From Flavobacteriia bacterium (GTDB lineage: Bacteria; Bacteroidota; Bacteroidia; Flavobacteriales; Schleiferiaceae), in assembly GCA_949516455.1 (NCBI GenBank), contig CATILC010000267.1, forward strand, positions 1 to 13,795: DNA of 13,795 nucleotides, read 5' to 3'. Position 1 is the first letter of the stretch; each line of letters opens with the position of its first letter. The notes beneath the pieces were generated by a model, which had not been told where the DNA came from, made no database searches, and was given only the letters and a program-made list of their open reading frames with translations. The translations under genes and the position numbers were made by a program. Positions 5,641 through 12,124 of this stretch are shown here, one piece after another.

Positions 5641-7212
5641 ATGAGCAGAACGAGCGAAAGCCGTCGTCTTTTTGTCTTGCCCGTGATCGCTTCCTTGGCT
5701 TTGCTGGGCACCATAGGAATCCAGACCCATTGGCTGCGCGAATCGATCCGGGTAAAAAAGGAGCAGTTTGGCACGCAGGTCAGTGCTGCCCTCAATGACT
5801 TCGTTCGCCAGTTGGAAAAGCAGAGGGATGTCGATTTCATCTACGACAACTATACCCTCCTTTCCGATCCGGGTACCGATTTCACTCGTGCTGAGGATGA
5901 GCTCTACCGCACACCAGATTCCCAAATGGTACGTCCGATCGGCTCAGGCGCTTATCAAGCGAGCAGCAGCCGAGAAGATCTCAGTCGAAGCGGCGATGGA
6001 TACGAGGTCGTTTCGAATTTCAGCCAGGAAGGTGAAGACTTCACCCGTCAGGGAAAGGTCGTGATCCGCAGATCGGTGACCGAGCAGGGCATTCGGGTGT
6101 CGCGCAAGATCTATCAACTCGACAGTCTGTTCATTCGGATGATGAAAGAAGAGTATGCGGACCAGCAGGCCCTGAGTGGATGGCTCAGCAGGGCGGAAGT
6201 GGATTCCATGCTCCATGAGTTCTTTGGACAGAACGGCATTCGCCTGGGTTTTGCTTTTGGCATGGAATCGGGCGGTTGGTTGCCCGATCTGAGCAGCGAG
6301 GACTTTGCTCCGGAAAAGAGTGAATTCTCTGCACGCTTGTTCCCGAATCATTTGGGAGAGCAGCAGGGAAAGGTTCATGTCTACTTTCCGGATCAGCGCG
6401 TGTTTTTGTTTCGCTCGGTCAGGGCTTCTTTGTTGCTCGGTGGGTTGTTCACGCTGGTCATGGTGGTGGCCTTTATACGCGTCGTGCAATTGGCGCTGGA
6501 TCAAAAGAAGCTGTCGGAGATGAAGACCGACTTCATCAACAATATGACCCACGAATTCAAGACCCCGATCGCCACCATTTCACTCGCCTTGGATGCCATC
6601 AACAACAAGAAAGTCATCATGGACCCGGAGGGGGTGGCACGCTACAGTGAATTGATCCGACAGGAGAACAAGCGCATGAATGAGCAGGTGGAAAATGTAT
6701 TGCGCCTGGCCATGCTCGACCGCAAAGAGTTGGAGATGAACTTCACCCTGATCGATGTTCATGAACTCCTGGAAAAGTCCGTAGAGCGTTTTCGCCTGAA
6801 ATCAGATTCGAGGAATGCGGATATCGAAACGGATCTGTCTGCATCGAGCAGTGCGGTGCGGGCCGATCGTTCCCATTTGGAATCTGTGATACAGAACCTC
6901 CTGGACAACGCATTGAAGTATTCCGACGGGGAACCGAAAATTTTTATCCAAACCGCCAACCGGGAGGGTCAACTGCTCGTAAAAGTTCAAGACCATGGAC
7001 TGGGAATGACCGCGGAAACCGCTCGCCACGTATTCGATCGATTCTACAGGGCGCCTACAGGCAATGTGCACGACATCAAAGGACATGGCCTTGGTCTGGC
7101 CTATGTCCGCGAGATACTGGAAATGCACGGTTCCGAAATAAAAGTCCAAAGCGCATTGGGCAAGGGAAGCACGTTTTATTTCAATCTATCTATTCATCAT
7201 GCAGAAGGCTGA
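5641..7212 (+). CDS. Membrane sensor histidine kinase (RprX-like)
   Basis: This is a two-component sensor that autophosphorylates on histidine and passes the phosphate to its cognate regulator. From the ATG at 5641 the product has 523 residues. A first membrane segment lies at about 10-31 and a second at about 257-283, enclosing about 225 periplasmic residues with no domain I recognise. The cytoplasmic part has the H-box FINNMTHEFKTPIATISLAL (H304), the N-box VIQNLLDNALKYS (N419, N423), the G1 box VQDHGLGM, the F-box FDRFYR and the G2 box GHGLGLAYVREI, so catalytic motifs are complete. There is no HAMP domain of clear form between membrane segment and H-box. It overlaps the regulator gene by 14 bases. 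An in-frame GTG at 5620 would add seven residues but precedes the likely transcription start. The core resembles Bacteroides RprX; the stimulus is unknown. Confidence 0.95.
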   Translation: MSRTSESRRLFVLPVIASLALLGTIGIQTHWLRESIRVKKEQFGTQVSAALNDFVRQLEKQRDVDFIYDNYTLLSDPGTDFTRAEDELYRTPDSQMVRPIGSGAYQASSSREDLSRSGDGYEVVSNFSQEGEDFTRQGKVVIRRSVTEQGIRVSRKIYQLDSLFIRMMKEEYADQQALSGWLSRAEVDSMLHEFFGQNGIRLGFAFGMESGGWLPDLSSEDFAPEKSEFSARLFPNHLGEQQGKVHVYFPDQRVFLFRSVRASLLLGGLFTLVMVVAFIRVVQLALDQKKLSEMKTDFINNMTHEFKTPIATISLALDAINNKKVIMDPEGVARYSELIRQENKRMNEQVENVLRLAMLDRKELEMNFTLIDVHELLEKSVERFRLKSDSRNADIETDLSASSSAVRADRSHLESVIQNLLDNALKYSDGEPKIFIQTANREGQLLVKVQDHGLGMTAETARHVFDRFYRAPTGNVHDIKGHGLGLAYVREILEMHGSEIKVQSALGKGSTFYFNLSIHHAEG

Positions 7213-7900
7213 AGCATATCGGATGTTATTGGTCGAAGACGACCCCAATTTTGGAAATGTACTGAGCGATTACCTCCGCCTCCACGGACACGAAGTAGAA
7301 CTGGCCCAGAACGGTCGGGAAGGGCTGGAAGTTTGGACATCCGGCTCCTTCGATCTCGCGCTCTTGGACGTTATGATGCCGGAAATGGACGGTTTCACAT
7401 TGGCCAAAAAGATCCGTGAAAAGGACGAGCGGTTTCCCTTCCTGTTTCTCACCGCAAAAGGCCTGAAGGAAGACATATTGCAGGGTTTTTCGATAGGAGC
7501 GGACGATTACATCATCAAGCCATTCGATTCTGAAGTGCTGTTGATGAAGATCCAAAGCGTCATGAATCGGGTGACCATGGACATGCCCGTCGAAGCAGAA
7601 TACCGCTTCGGGAAGTTCGTCTATCGACCCGAGCTCCGCATTTTGAGCACAGGCGATCGGGAACGTCTGCTTTCGCCCAAGGAGGGAGACCTCCTCACCA
7701 TGCTGTGTCAGCACAAGAATGGTTTGCTGAAGCGATCTTTGGCCTTGCGCAAGATCTGGAAGGAAGACAGCTATTTCACTGGGCGATCCATGGATGTGTA
7801 CATCGCCAAATTGCGGAAATATCTGAAGGAGGACAAGAACGTACAGATCGTGAATGTGCACTCCGAAGGATTCAGACTCATGGATGAATTTACTGTCTGA
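7199..7900 (+). CDS. OmpR-family response regulator (RprY-like)
   Basis: This is the cytoplasmic DNA-binding partner of the preceding kinase. The 233-residue product has an N-terminal receiver domain (about 8-122) with acidic pocket residues D14 and D15 in LLVEDDPNFG, phospho-acceptor D57 in LLDVMMPEMDGF, T85 in FLTAKG and K107 in YIIKPF. All the conserved receiver residues are present. A C-terminal winged-helix transcriptional effector domain follows (about 135-230), with LSPKEGDLLTMLCQHKNGLL and SMDVYIAKLRKYLKEDKNVQ, which includes the recognition-helix region. Its start overlaps the last 14 bases of the kinase gene, so the two are translationally coupled. A second ATG at 7223 is possible but would cut into the first receiver strand. 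Targets are unknown; a tandem hexamer upstream of the operon is a candidate site. It resembles RprY by style only. Confidence 0.96.
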   Translation: MQKAEAYRMLLVEDDPNFGNVLSDYLRLHGHEVELAQNGREGLEVWTSGSFDLALLDVMMPEMDGFTLAKKIREKDERFPFLFLTAKGLKEDILQGFSIGADDYIIKPFDSEVLLMKIQSVMNRVTMDMPVEAEYRFGKFVYRPELRILSTGDRERLLSPKEGDLLTMLCQHKNGLLKRSLALRKIWKEDSYFTGRSMDVYIAKLRKYLKEDKNVQIVNVHSEGFRLMDEFTV

Positions 7901-7908
7901 AGTATCCG

Positions 7909-7916
7909 TATTTTTG
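7909..7916 (+). promoter_or_regulatory. Predicted -7 box upstream of the SulP gene
   Basis: TATTTTTG matches TAnnTTTG exactly and lies 23 bases before the SulP ATG, in the 39-base gap after the response regulator stop. No TTG stands at the proper distance; the nearest is ATG at 7884-7886 with a 22-base spacer. The AT-rich leader after it (CCTTTTTAAAAATTTCATAGAAC) fits a Bacteroidota translation-initiation region without Shine-Dalgarno. It would let the transporter be expressed apart from the two-component operon. Confidence 0.45.
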
Positions 7917-7939
7917 CCTTTTTAAAAATTTCATAGAAC

Positions 7940-9472
7940 ATGCTCGATCTGAAGTATTGGAAGCAGGACGTGCCTGCCGGTATCGTTGTGTTTCTCGTTG
8001 CGCTGCCCCTTTGCATGGGCATTGCGTTGGCGAGTGGGGCGCCCCTTATTTCCGGGCTGATCGCAGGAATGATCGGCGGGGTCGTCGTTGGTTTCTTCAG
8101 TGGCTCTCCTCTTTCGGTGAGTGGTCCGGCGGCAGGATTGTACGTCATTGTTCTCGGAGCCATTACGGAATTGGGTTTCGATGTATTCCTCACAGCAGTG
8201 GTCTTGGCCGGTGCGCTCCAATTTGCTTTTGGCGTCGCAAAGGCTGGCTTTATTTCTCATTATTTCCCTGCGTCGGTCATTCGCGGCATGCTGGCTGCCA
8301 TTGGCCTTCTTTTGATTTTCAAGCAGATCCCACATTTGATCGGAGTCGATTCAGATGCCTTTGGCGAAATGCAATTTCAGCAGGCCGATGGCCACAACAC
8401 CTTTGATTTTCTCTTTTATGCTTTCCAAAATCCGCATTGGGGCGCTGTCGTCATTGGCGGAGTGATCATTGCCCAGCTGTGGTTGTGGGAGACCAGCCTG
8501 ATCAAGCAGAACCGCTTTCTGAAAGGTGTTCCCGGCGCTTTGGTGGCGGTCCTTCTTGGCGTCGGACTGAACGAATGGTTCGCCTCTGCATGGCGGGAGG
8601 GCTACCTGGAGGGCATCCATATGGTGCAGCTGCCGAATATTCCAGAGGAAGGCGGCTGGCTCAATGTGCTGCGCTATCCAGATCTGTCCGGGCTGACCCA
8701 ATTGGCGACCTACAAAGTGGCGCTGACCATCGCGATCGTGGCCAGTTTGGAAACCCTTCTCAGTCTGGAAGCGGTGGATAAGTTGGATGTATTGAAGCGG
8801 CAGAGTCCGAGGGATCAGGAACTCCGGGCACAGGGCATCGGAAACATGATCAGCGGATTGATCGGAGGGCTGCCCATGACAGCTGTGATCGTGCGGAGTT
8901 CGGCCAATATCGCCGCGGGCGGACGCACCAAAGTCTCGGCCATTTTCCACGGGCTATTGCTCATCACGGCCGTGTCCTTTTTTCCAAAGCTGTTGATGCA
9001 CATTCCCGTCACCGCTCTTTCGGCCATTCTGATCATTGTCGGTTTCAAACTAACTAAACCCGCCCTGTTCGTCTCACAGTGGAAGCTTGGTGTCAACCAA
9101 TTCTATCCCTTCATCATCACCATTTTGGCCATCGTCCTGACAGACCTTCTGGTCGGTATTGGCATTGGGCTTTGTGCAGGAATCTTTTTTGTCATCCGTG
9201 CACAGAACAAGAAGTCCTTTGAGTTGACGAAAAATCCGCGGGCCAACGAAGAAGGGCTCGAGATCACCATTCAACTGGACAAGCACGTTTCCTTCCTGAA
9301 CAAGGCGGAATTGCTGGATATTTTGGAGTCTGCTCCAGACAACAGCAAGATCACCATTGACGGAAGGGTCAACGAGAGCATGGACCACGACGTGGAAGAA
9401 GTGATCCATTCCTTCTCAGACCGCGCAGAGGACAAGAAGATCGAGCTCGAGCTCACGGGCATGAATGACTGA
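7940..9472 (+). CDS. SulP-family inorganic anion transporter with STAS domain
   Basis: SulP proteins are inner-membrane carriers or exchangers for anions such as sulfate or bicarbonate. The 510-residue product has the N-terminal SulP signature (DVPAGIVVFLVALPLCMGIA at about 10-29, then SVSGPAAGLYVIVLGAI at about 59-75). Many hydrophobic segments follow up to about residue 420, including the conserved SLETLLSLEAVDKLD and GGLPMTAVIVRSSANIAAGG stretches. Residues about 441-507 form a short cytoplasmic STAS domain ending IDGRVNESMDHDVEEVIHSF. This MDHDV-type STAS is of the kind often encoded beside carbonic anhydrases in Bacteroidota, which leans towards bicarbonate, but no carbonic anhydrase gene is in the window and sulfate cannot be excluded. 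The ATG at 7940 gives the usual N-terminus. pabB begins about 14 bases after its stop, so they may share a transcript. Confidence 0.94.
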   Translation: MLDLKYWKQDVPAGIVVFLVALPLCMGIALASGAPLISGLIAGMIGGVVVGFFSGSPLSVSGPAAGLYVIVLGAITELGFDVFLTAVVLAGALQFAFGVAKAGFISHYFPASVIRGMLAAIGLLLIFKQIPHLIGVDSDAFGEMQFQQADGHNTFDFLFYAFQNPHWGAVVIGGVIIAQLWLWETSLIKQNRFLKGVPGALVAVLLGVGLNEWFASAWREGYLEGIHMVQLPNIPEEGGWLNVLRYPDLSGLTQLATYKVALTIAIVASLETLLSLEAVDKLDVLKRQSPRDQELRAQGIGNMISGLIGGLPMTAVIVRSSANIAAGGRTKVSAIFHGLLLITAVSFFPKLLMHIPVTALSAILIIVGFKLTKPALFVSQWKLGVNQFYPFIITILAIVLTDLLVGIGIGLCAGIFFVIRAQNKKSFELTKNPRANEEGLEITIQLDKHVSFLNKAELLDILESAPDNSKITIDGRVNESMDHDVEEVIHSFSDRAEDKKIELELTGMND

Positions 9473-9486
9473 TCCCATCGGCTGCT

Positions 9487-10794
9487 TTGGCTGATCGGCT
9501 GCCTGTGCGCGCACCCCTTGCCCATCGGGATCTACTTTCAAGACTCCTGAAGTGGAGTACTTCCTATCCCTATTGCGCGCTGTTGCATTCCAACGGAATT
9601 GAGGATGCTGCCGGGCAATTTGATTGGTTTTTCGCGGTGGGGAAAGAATCGTTCGGTTCCGATCCTGCAGACATGACGGCCTTCGACGCGTGGCTCGAGG
9701 CGAACAAAGACGCGCATGTCTTCGGTGTTCTGAGCTATGACCTCAGGCTGCAGTTCGAAGAACTCGACGACCGGCATGTCAATGAGCTGGATCAACCCGA
9801 TCTCGCATTTTTCAAAGCAGAGGCCTTTGTGCATTGTAAAGGAGGAAAGATTCATTGGCAGGGGGTGTCCGAAGCAGATCTGTCTGAAGGTCTGAGCCCG
9901 GCCTTGGAAAAGCCTGAATTCGTTTTCACTTCGAAGACCCACCCATCCACCTATGCGGCCCAGTTTGAACGCATTCAGGAAATGCTTCAACTCGGTTCCT
10001 TTTACGAAATGAACTTCTGCCGCCAATTCACAGCGAGCGACCTTTCCGCCGAAGAGGGTTTTTGGGAAAAGACCTACCTCGATCTGATCGAGCGGCAACC
10101 CACGGTTCAGTCCGGTTTTTTTCGATTTGAGGCGCAGCGGGTCTTGTCGGCATCTCCGGAGCGTTTTCTCCGGCGCAGAGGAGATCGTCTGCTGTCTGAG
10201 CCCATCAAAGGAACCCTGGCGCGCTCTGCTGATCCCGAGGAAGACCAGCGTTTGAAGGAGATCTTGGGCCAGGATGAGAAGGAGCGCAGTGAAAATGTCA
10301 TGATCGTCGATCTGGTGAGAAATGACCTGTCACGCGTTTGTCGCCCTGGAAGTGTGCAGGCAGACGAACTGTTCTCTCTGCGCAGTTTGCCCAATGTGCA
10401 CCAAATGGTTTCTGTGGTCAGCGGCACCTTGGAAACCGACTGTTCGTTTTCGAAGATCGTTGAGGCCACCTTTCCGATGGGTTCGATGACCGGTGCACCA
10501 AAGATCGCGGCCATGCAAGCAGCAGACCAATTGGAGTCCTTTCGTCGCGGATGGTACAGCGGCGCCCTGGGCTACATTGCTCCCGGCGGTGATTTCGATT
10601 TCAATGTGCTGATCCGAACACTCTTGGTCAATACGCAGTCGGCCAAAGGACTGGTCGGTGCAGGCGGCGCGATCACCATCGAAAGCGAATGCGCCTCTGA
10701 ATTCAAAGAAACTCAGTGGAAGGCCGAGAGTATCATACATTCCTTGGGCGGCCGAATTGAATCAGCGGATGCGTGCTCCGACCCGCTCCCCTAA
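9487..10794 (+). CDS. pabB: Aminodeoxychorismate synthase component I (PabB)
   Basis: PabB converts chorismate to 4-amino-4-deoxychorismate, with ammonia from a glutamine amidotransferase subunit, on the way to p-aminobenzoate and folate. The 435-residue frame ends in a complete chorismate-binding domain: SFYEMNFCRQF (171-181), RVLSASPERFLRR (218-230), SEPIKGTLARS (237-247), VMIVDLVRNDLSRVC (271-285), FPMGSMTGAPKI (329-340) and GAGGAITIESECASEF (391-406). The PIKGT motif with lysine K241 is the PabB signature, where anthranilate synthase TrpE has PIAGT, so PabB is favoured. No PabA-like gene is here. The start is uncertain: the frame opens after a TGA at 9466 and has no ATG until residue 63. 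Candidates are TTG 9487, used here, GTG 9505 or CTG 9469. Its TAA stop is part of the putative tilS -7 box. The product is firm; the start is not. Confidence 0.92.
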   Translation: MADRLPVRAPLAHRDLLSRLLKWSTSYPYCALLHSNGIEDAAGQFDWFFAVGKESFGSDPADMTAFDAWLEANKDAHVFGVLSYDLRLQFEELDDRHVNELDQPDLAFFKAEAFVHCKGGKIHWQGVSEADLSEGLSPALEKPEFVFTSKTHPSTYAAQFERIQEMLQLGSFYEMNFCRQFTASDLSAEEGFWEKTYLDLIERQPTVQSGFFRFEAQRVLSASPERFLRRRGDRLLSEPIKGTLARSADPEEDQRLKEILGQDEKERSENVMIVDLVRNDLSRVCRPGSVQADELFSLRSLPNVHQMVSVVSGTLETDCSFSKIVEATFPMGSMTGAPKIAAMQAADQLESFRRGWYSGALGYIAPGGDFDFNVLIRTLLVNTQSAKGLVGAGGAITIESECASEFKETQWKAESIIHSLGGRIESADACSDPLP

Positions 10795-10799
10795 TTTTG
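10769..10799 (+). promoter_or_regulatory. Predicted tilS promoter overlapping the pabB stop codon
   Basis: TAATTTTG at 10792-10799 matches TAnnTTTG exactly, and its first three bases are the pabB stop codon TAA. An imperfect -33 element, ATG at 10769-10771, stands 20 bases upstream. Only four bases (CCAC) lie between the box and the tilS ATG at 10804, so a transcript from here would be leaderless. TilS could also be read from the pabB transcript, so this would be an internal promoter. Confidence 0.5.
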
Positions 10800-10803
10800 C
10801 CAC

Positions 10804-12120
10804 ATGCTGACCGATCGCTTTATTGAAGCAGCGCAGCGCCTCGGGATCCGGGCAGAGGAGTGCTCGGTCCTCGCCTGCAGTGGTGGTGTGGACAGCATGA
10901 CCCTGGCCGCTCTGATGCAGGAAAGTGGATTTGCCTTTCGGATGCTTCACGTCCACTACGGACTTCGCGGAAGCGACTCAAGAAAGGAGAAGGAGCTGGT
11001 GGAAAGCTGGGCGGAGACCAAGGGACTTTCCATTCGGGTGTTCGATGCCCAGCAGGAATTGGCCGATGCTTTGGACAATGGCGAAAACCTGCAACATGCC
11101 GCCAGAAGGATCCGATACAGGGAACTGAGAAAAGAGCGCGATGCCCATGCGGCCGGAGTCATATTGACTGCGCACCATGCGCAAGACCGTTTGGAGGGGC
11201 TGTTCATTTCTCTGATCCGGGGAGAATCGTGGAGAAGTCTCTGCGGAATGCCTGAAAAGACCAACGAGCTGGCGCGTCCTCTGCTGGGATTCACCAAAGA
11301 GGAAATACATGCACACGCACGATGTGCAGAGATTCCCTTTCTCGAAGACCGATCCAACGGCACAGACGCCTACCTGCGCAATCGGATCAGAAACCACATC
11401 GTACCGCTGGTAACCGCGGAACGCCCGGGCTGGAGAGAGCAATTGGACCGCATGCAGGAAGAGCTGAGCGAATTGCGTAAAAGAGACGATGGATCTTTTG
11501 AACGGTGGAAGGAGCAGGCGGTGAATACGACTGCGCAGGGCTACATTCAACTCGATCGGGCCCTTTGTTCTGAGCATCCGCATTATTTCGCTCGTTGGAT
11601 CCGTGAATACACTGGATCTCATGCACTCAAGGCACCGAAGATTCCTCCCACAGGCAGCGGCCAGCAATTGAATTTCGGTGTGCATCGCATCCAAGTGGAA
11701 CGCGATCATCTCTTATGGGTATCCGATGCAGAAGAACGCGCTGAAGAACATTTGCAGATCGAAAGAGAAGGCGAATTCAGCGGTGTGGGTCATCAGTGGA
11801 GGGTGTATCGGTCCTCTGTAGAGAAGGCCCTGCAGCAAAGAGATAAGCACAAAGCCATATTGGATGCCGTGAAGTCTCCATTGCCCTGGACGGTCCGATC
11901 TTGGAGAAAAGGCGATCGGTTCTGTCCTGTTGGGATGAAGGGCAGTAAATTGCTCAGCGATTATTTCATCGACCGGAAGTTCACGCAGCTTCAGAAAGAG
12001 GACATGCGCGTTCTGACCATCGGTGGAGAGATCGCCTGGCTCATGGGCGAACGGGTGGATGCCCGTTTTGCTGCGGATGCCCGGTCTGAAAAAGTATATG
12101 TCATTGAACCAATGCAATAA
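10804..12120 (+). CDS. tilS: tRNA(Ile)-lysidine synthase
   Basis: TilS attaches lysine to C34 of the minor tRNA-Ile (CAU anticodon) using ATP, switching it from methionine to isoleucine decoding; it is normally essential. The 438-residue product has the PP-loop ATP-binding motif SGGVDS at 26-31, then HVHYGLRGSDS (49-59), NLQHAARRIRYREL (95-108), and LTAHHAQDRLEG (121-132). EDRSN (181-185) and YLRNRIRNHIVPL (190-202) follow. A C-terminal TilS domain is visible at about 362-420 (WTVRSWRKGDRFCPVGMKGS, then LLSDYFIDRKF). Length and domain order suit a long-form TilS. The adenylation loop differs from the usual form: Q127 replaces an aspartate, and the glycine-rich RGxG turn reads RGESWRSL. It starts nine bases after pabB and ends four bases before dsbD, so all three are probably co-transcribed. 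Confidence 0.95.
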   Translation: MLTDRFIEAAQRLGIRAEECSVLACSGGVDSMTLAALMQESGFAFRMLHVHYGLRGSDSRKEKELVESWAETKGLSIRVFDAQQELADALDNGENLQHAARRIRYRELRKERDAHAAGVILTAHHAQDRLEGLFISLIRGESWRSLCGMPEKTNELARPLLGFTKEEIHAHARCAEIPFLEDRSNGTDAYLRNRIRNHIVPLVTAERPGWREQLDRMQEELSELRKRDDGSFERWKEQAVNTTAQGYIQLDRALCSEHPHYFARWIREYTGSHALKAPKIPPTGSGQQLNFGVHRIQVERDHLLWVSDAEERAEEHLQIEREGEFSGVGHQWRVYRSSVEKALQQRDKHKAILDAVKSPLPWTVRSWRKGDRFCPVGMKGSKLLSDYFIDRKFTQLQKEDMRVLTIGGEIAWLMGERVDARFAADARSEKVYVIEPMQ

Positions 12121-12124
12121 AAGG

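Noticed and set aside
5944..6552. Minus-strand open frame of 202 codons opposite the kinase gene
   Set aside because: It runs antisense through the catalytic kinase core and has no recognisable domain; the plus-strand gene explains the open frame.
7226..7861. Minus-strand open frame of 211 codons opposite the response regulator
   Set aside because: It is a mirror of a highly conserved receiver and winged-helix gene, rich in His and Gln as antisense frames of such genes are.
8351..8950. Minus-strand open frame of 199 codons opposite the SulP gene
   Set aside because: Its low-complexity His/Gln/Pro-rich product is typical of the antisense of a membrane-protein gene and has no start signal.
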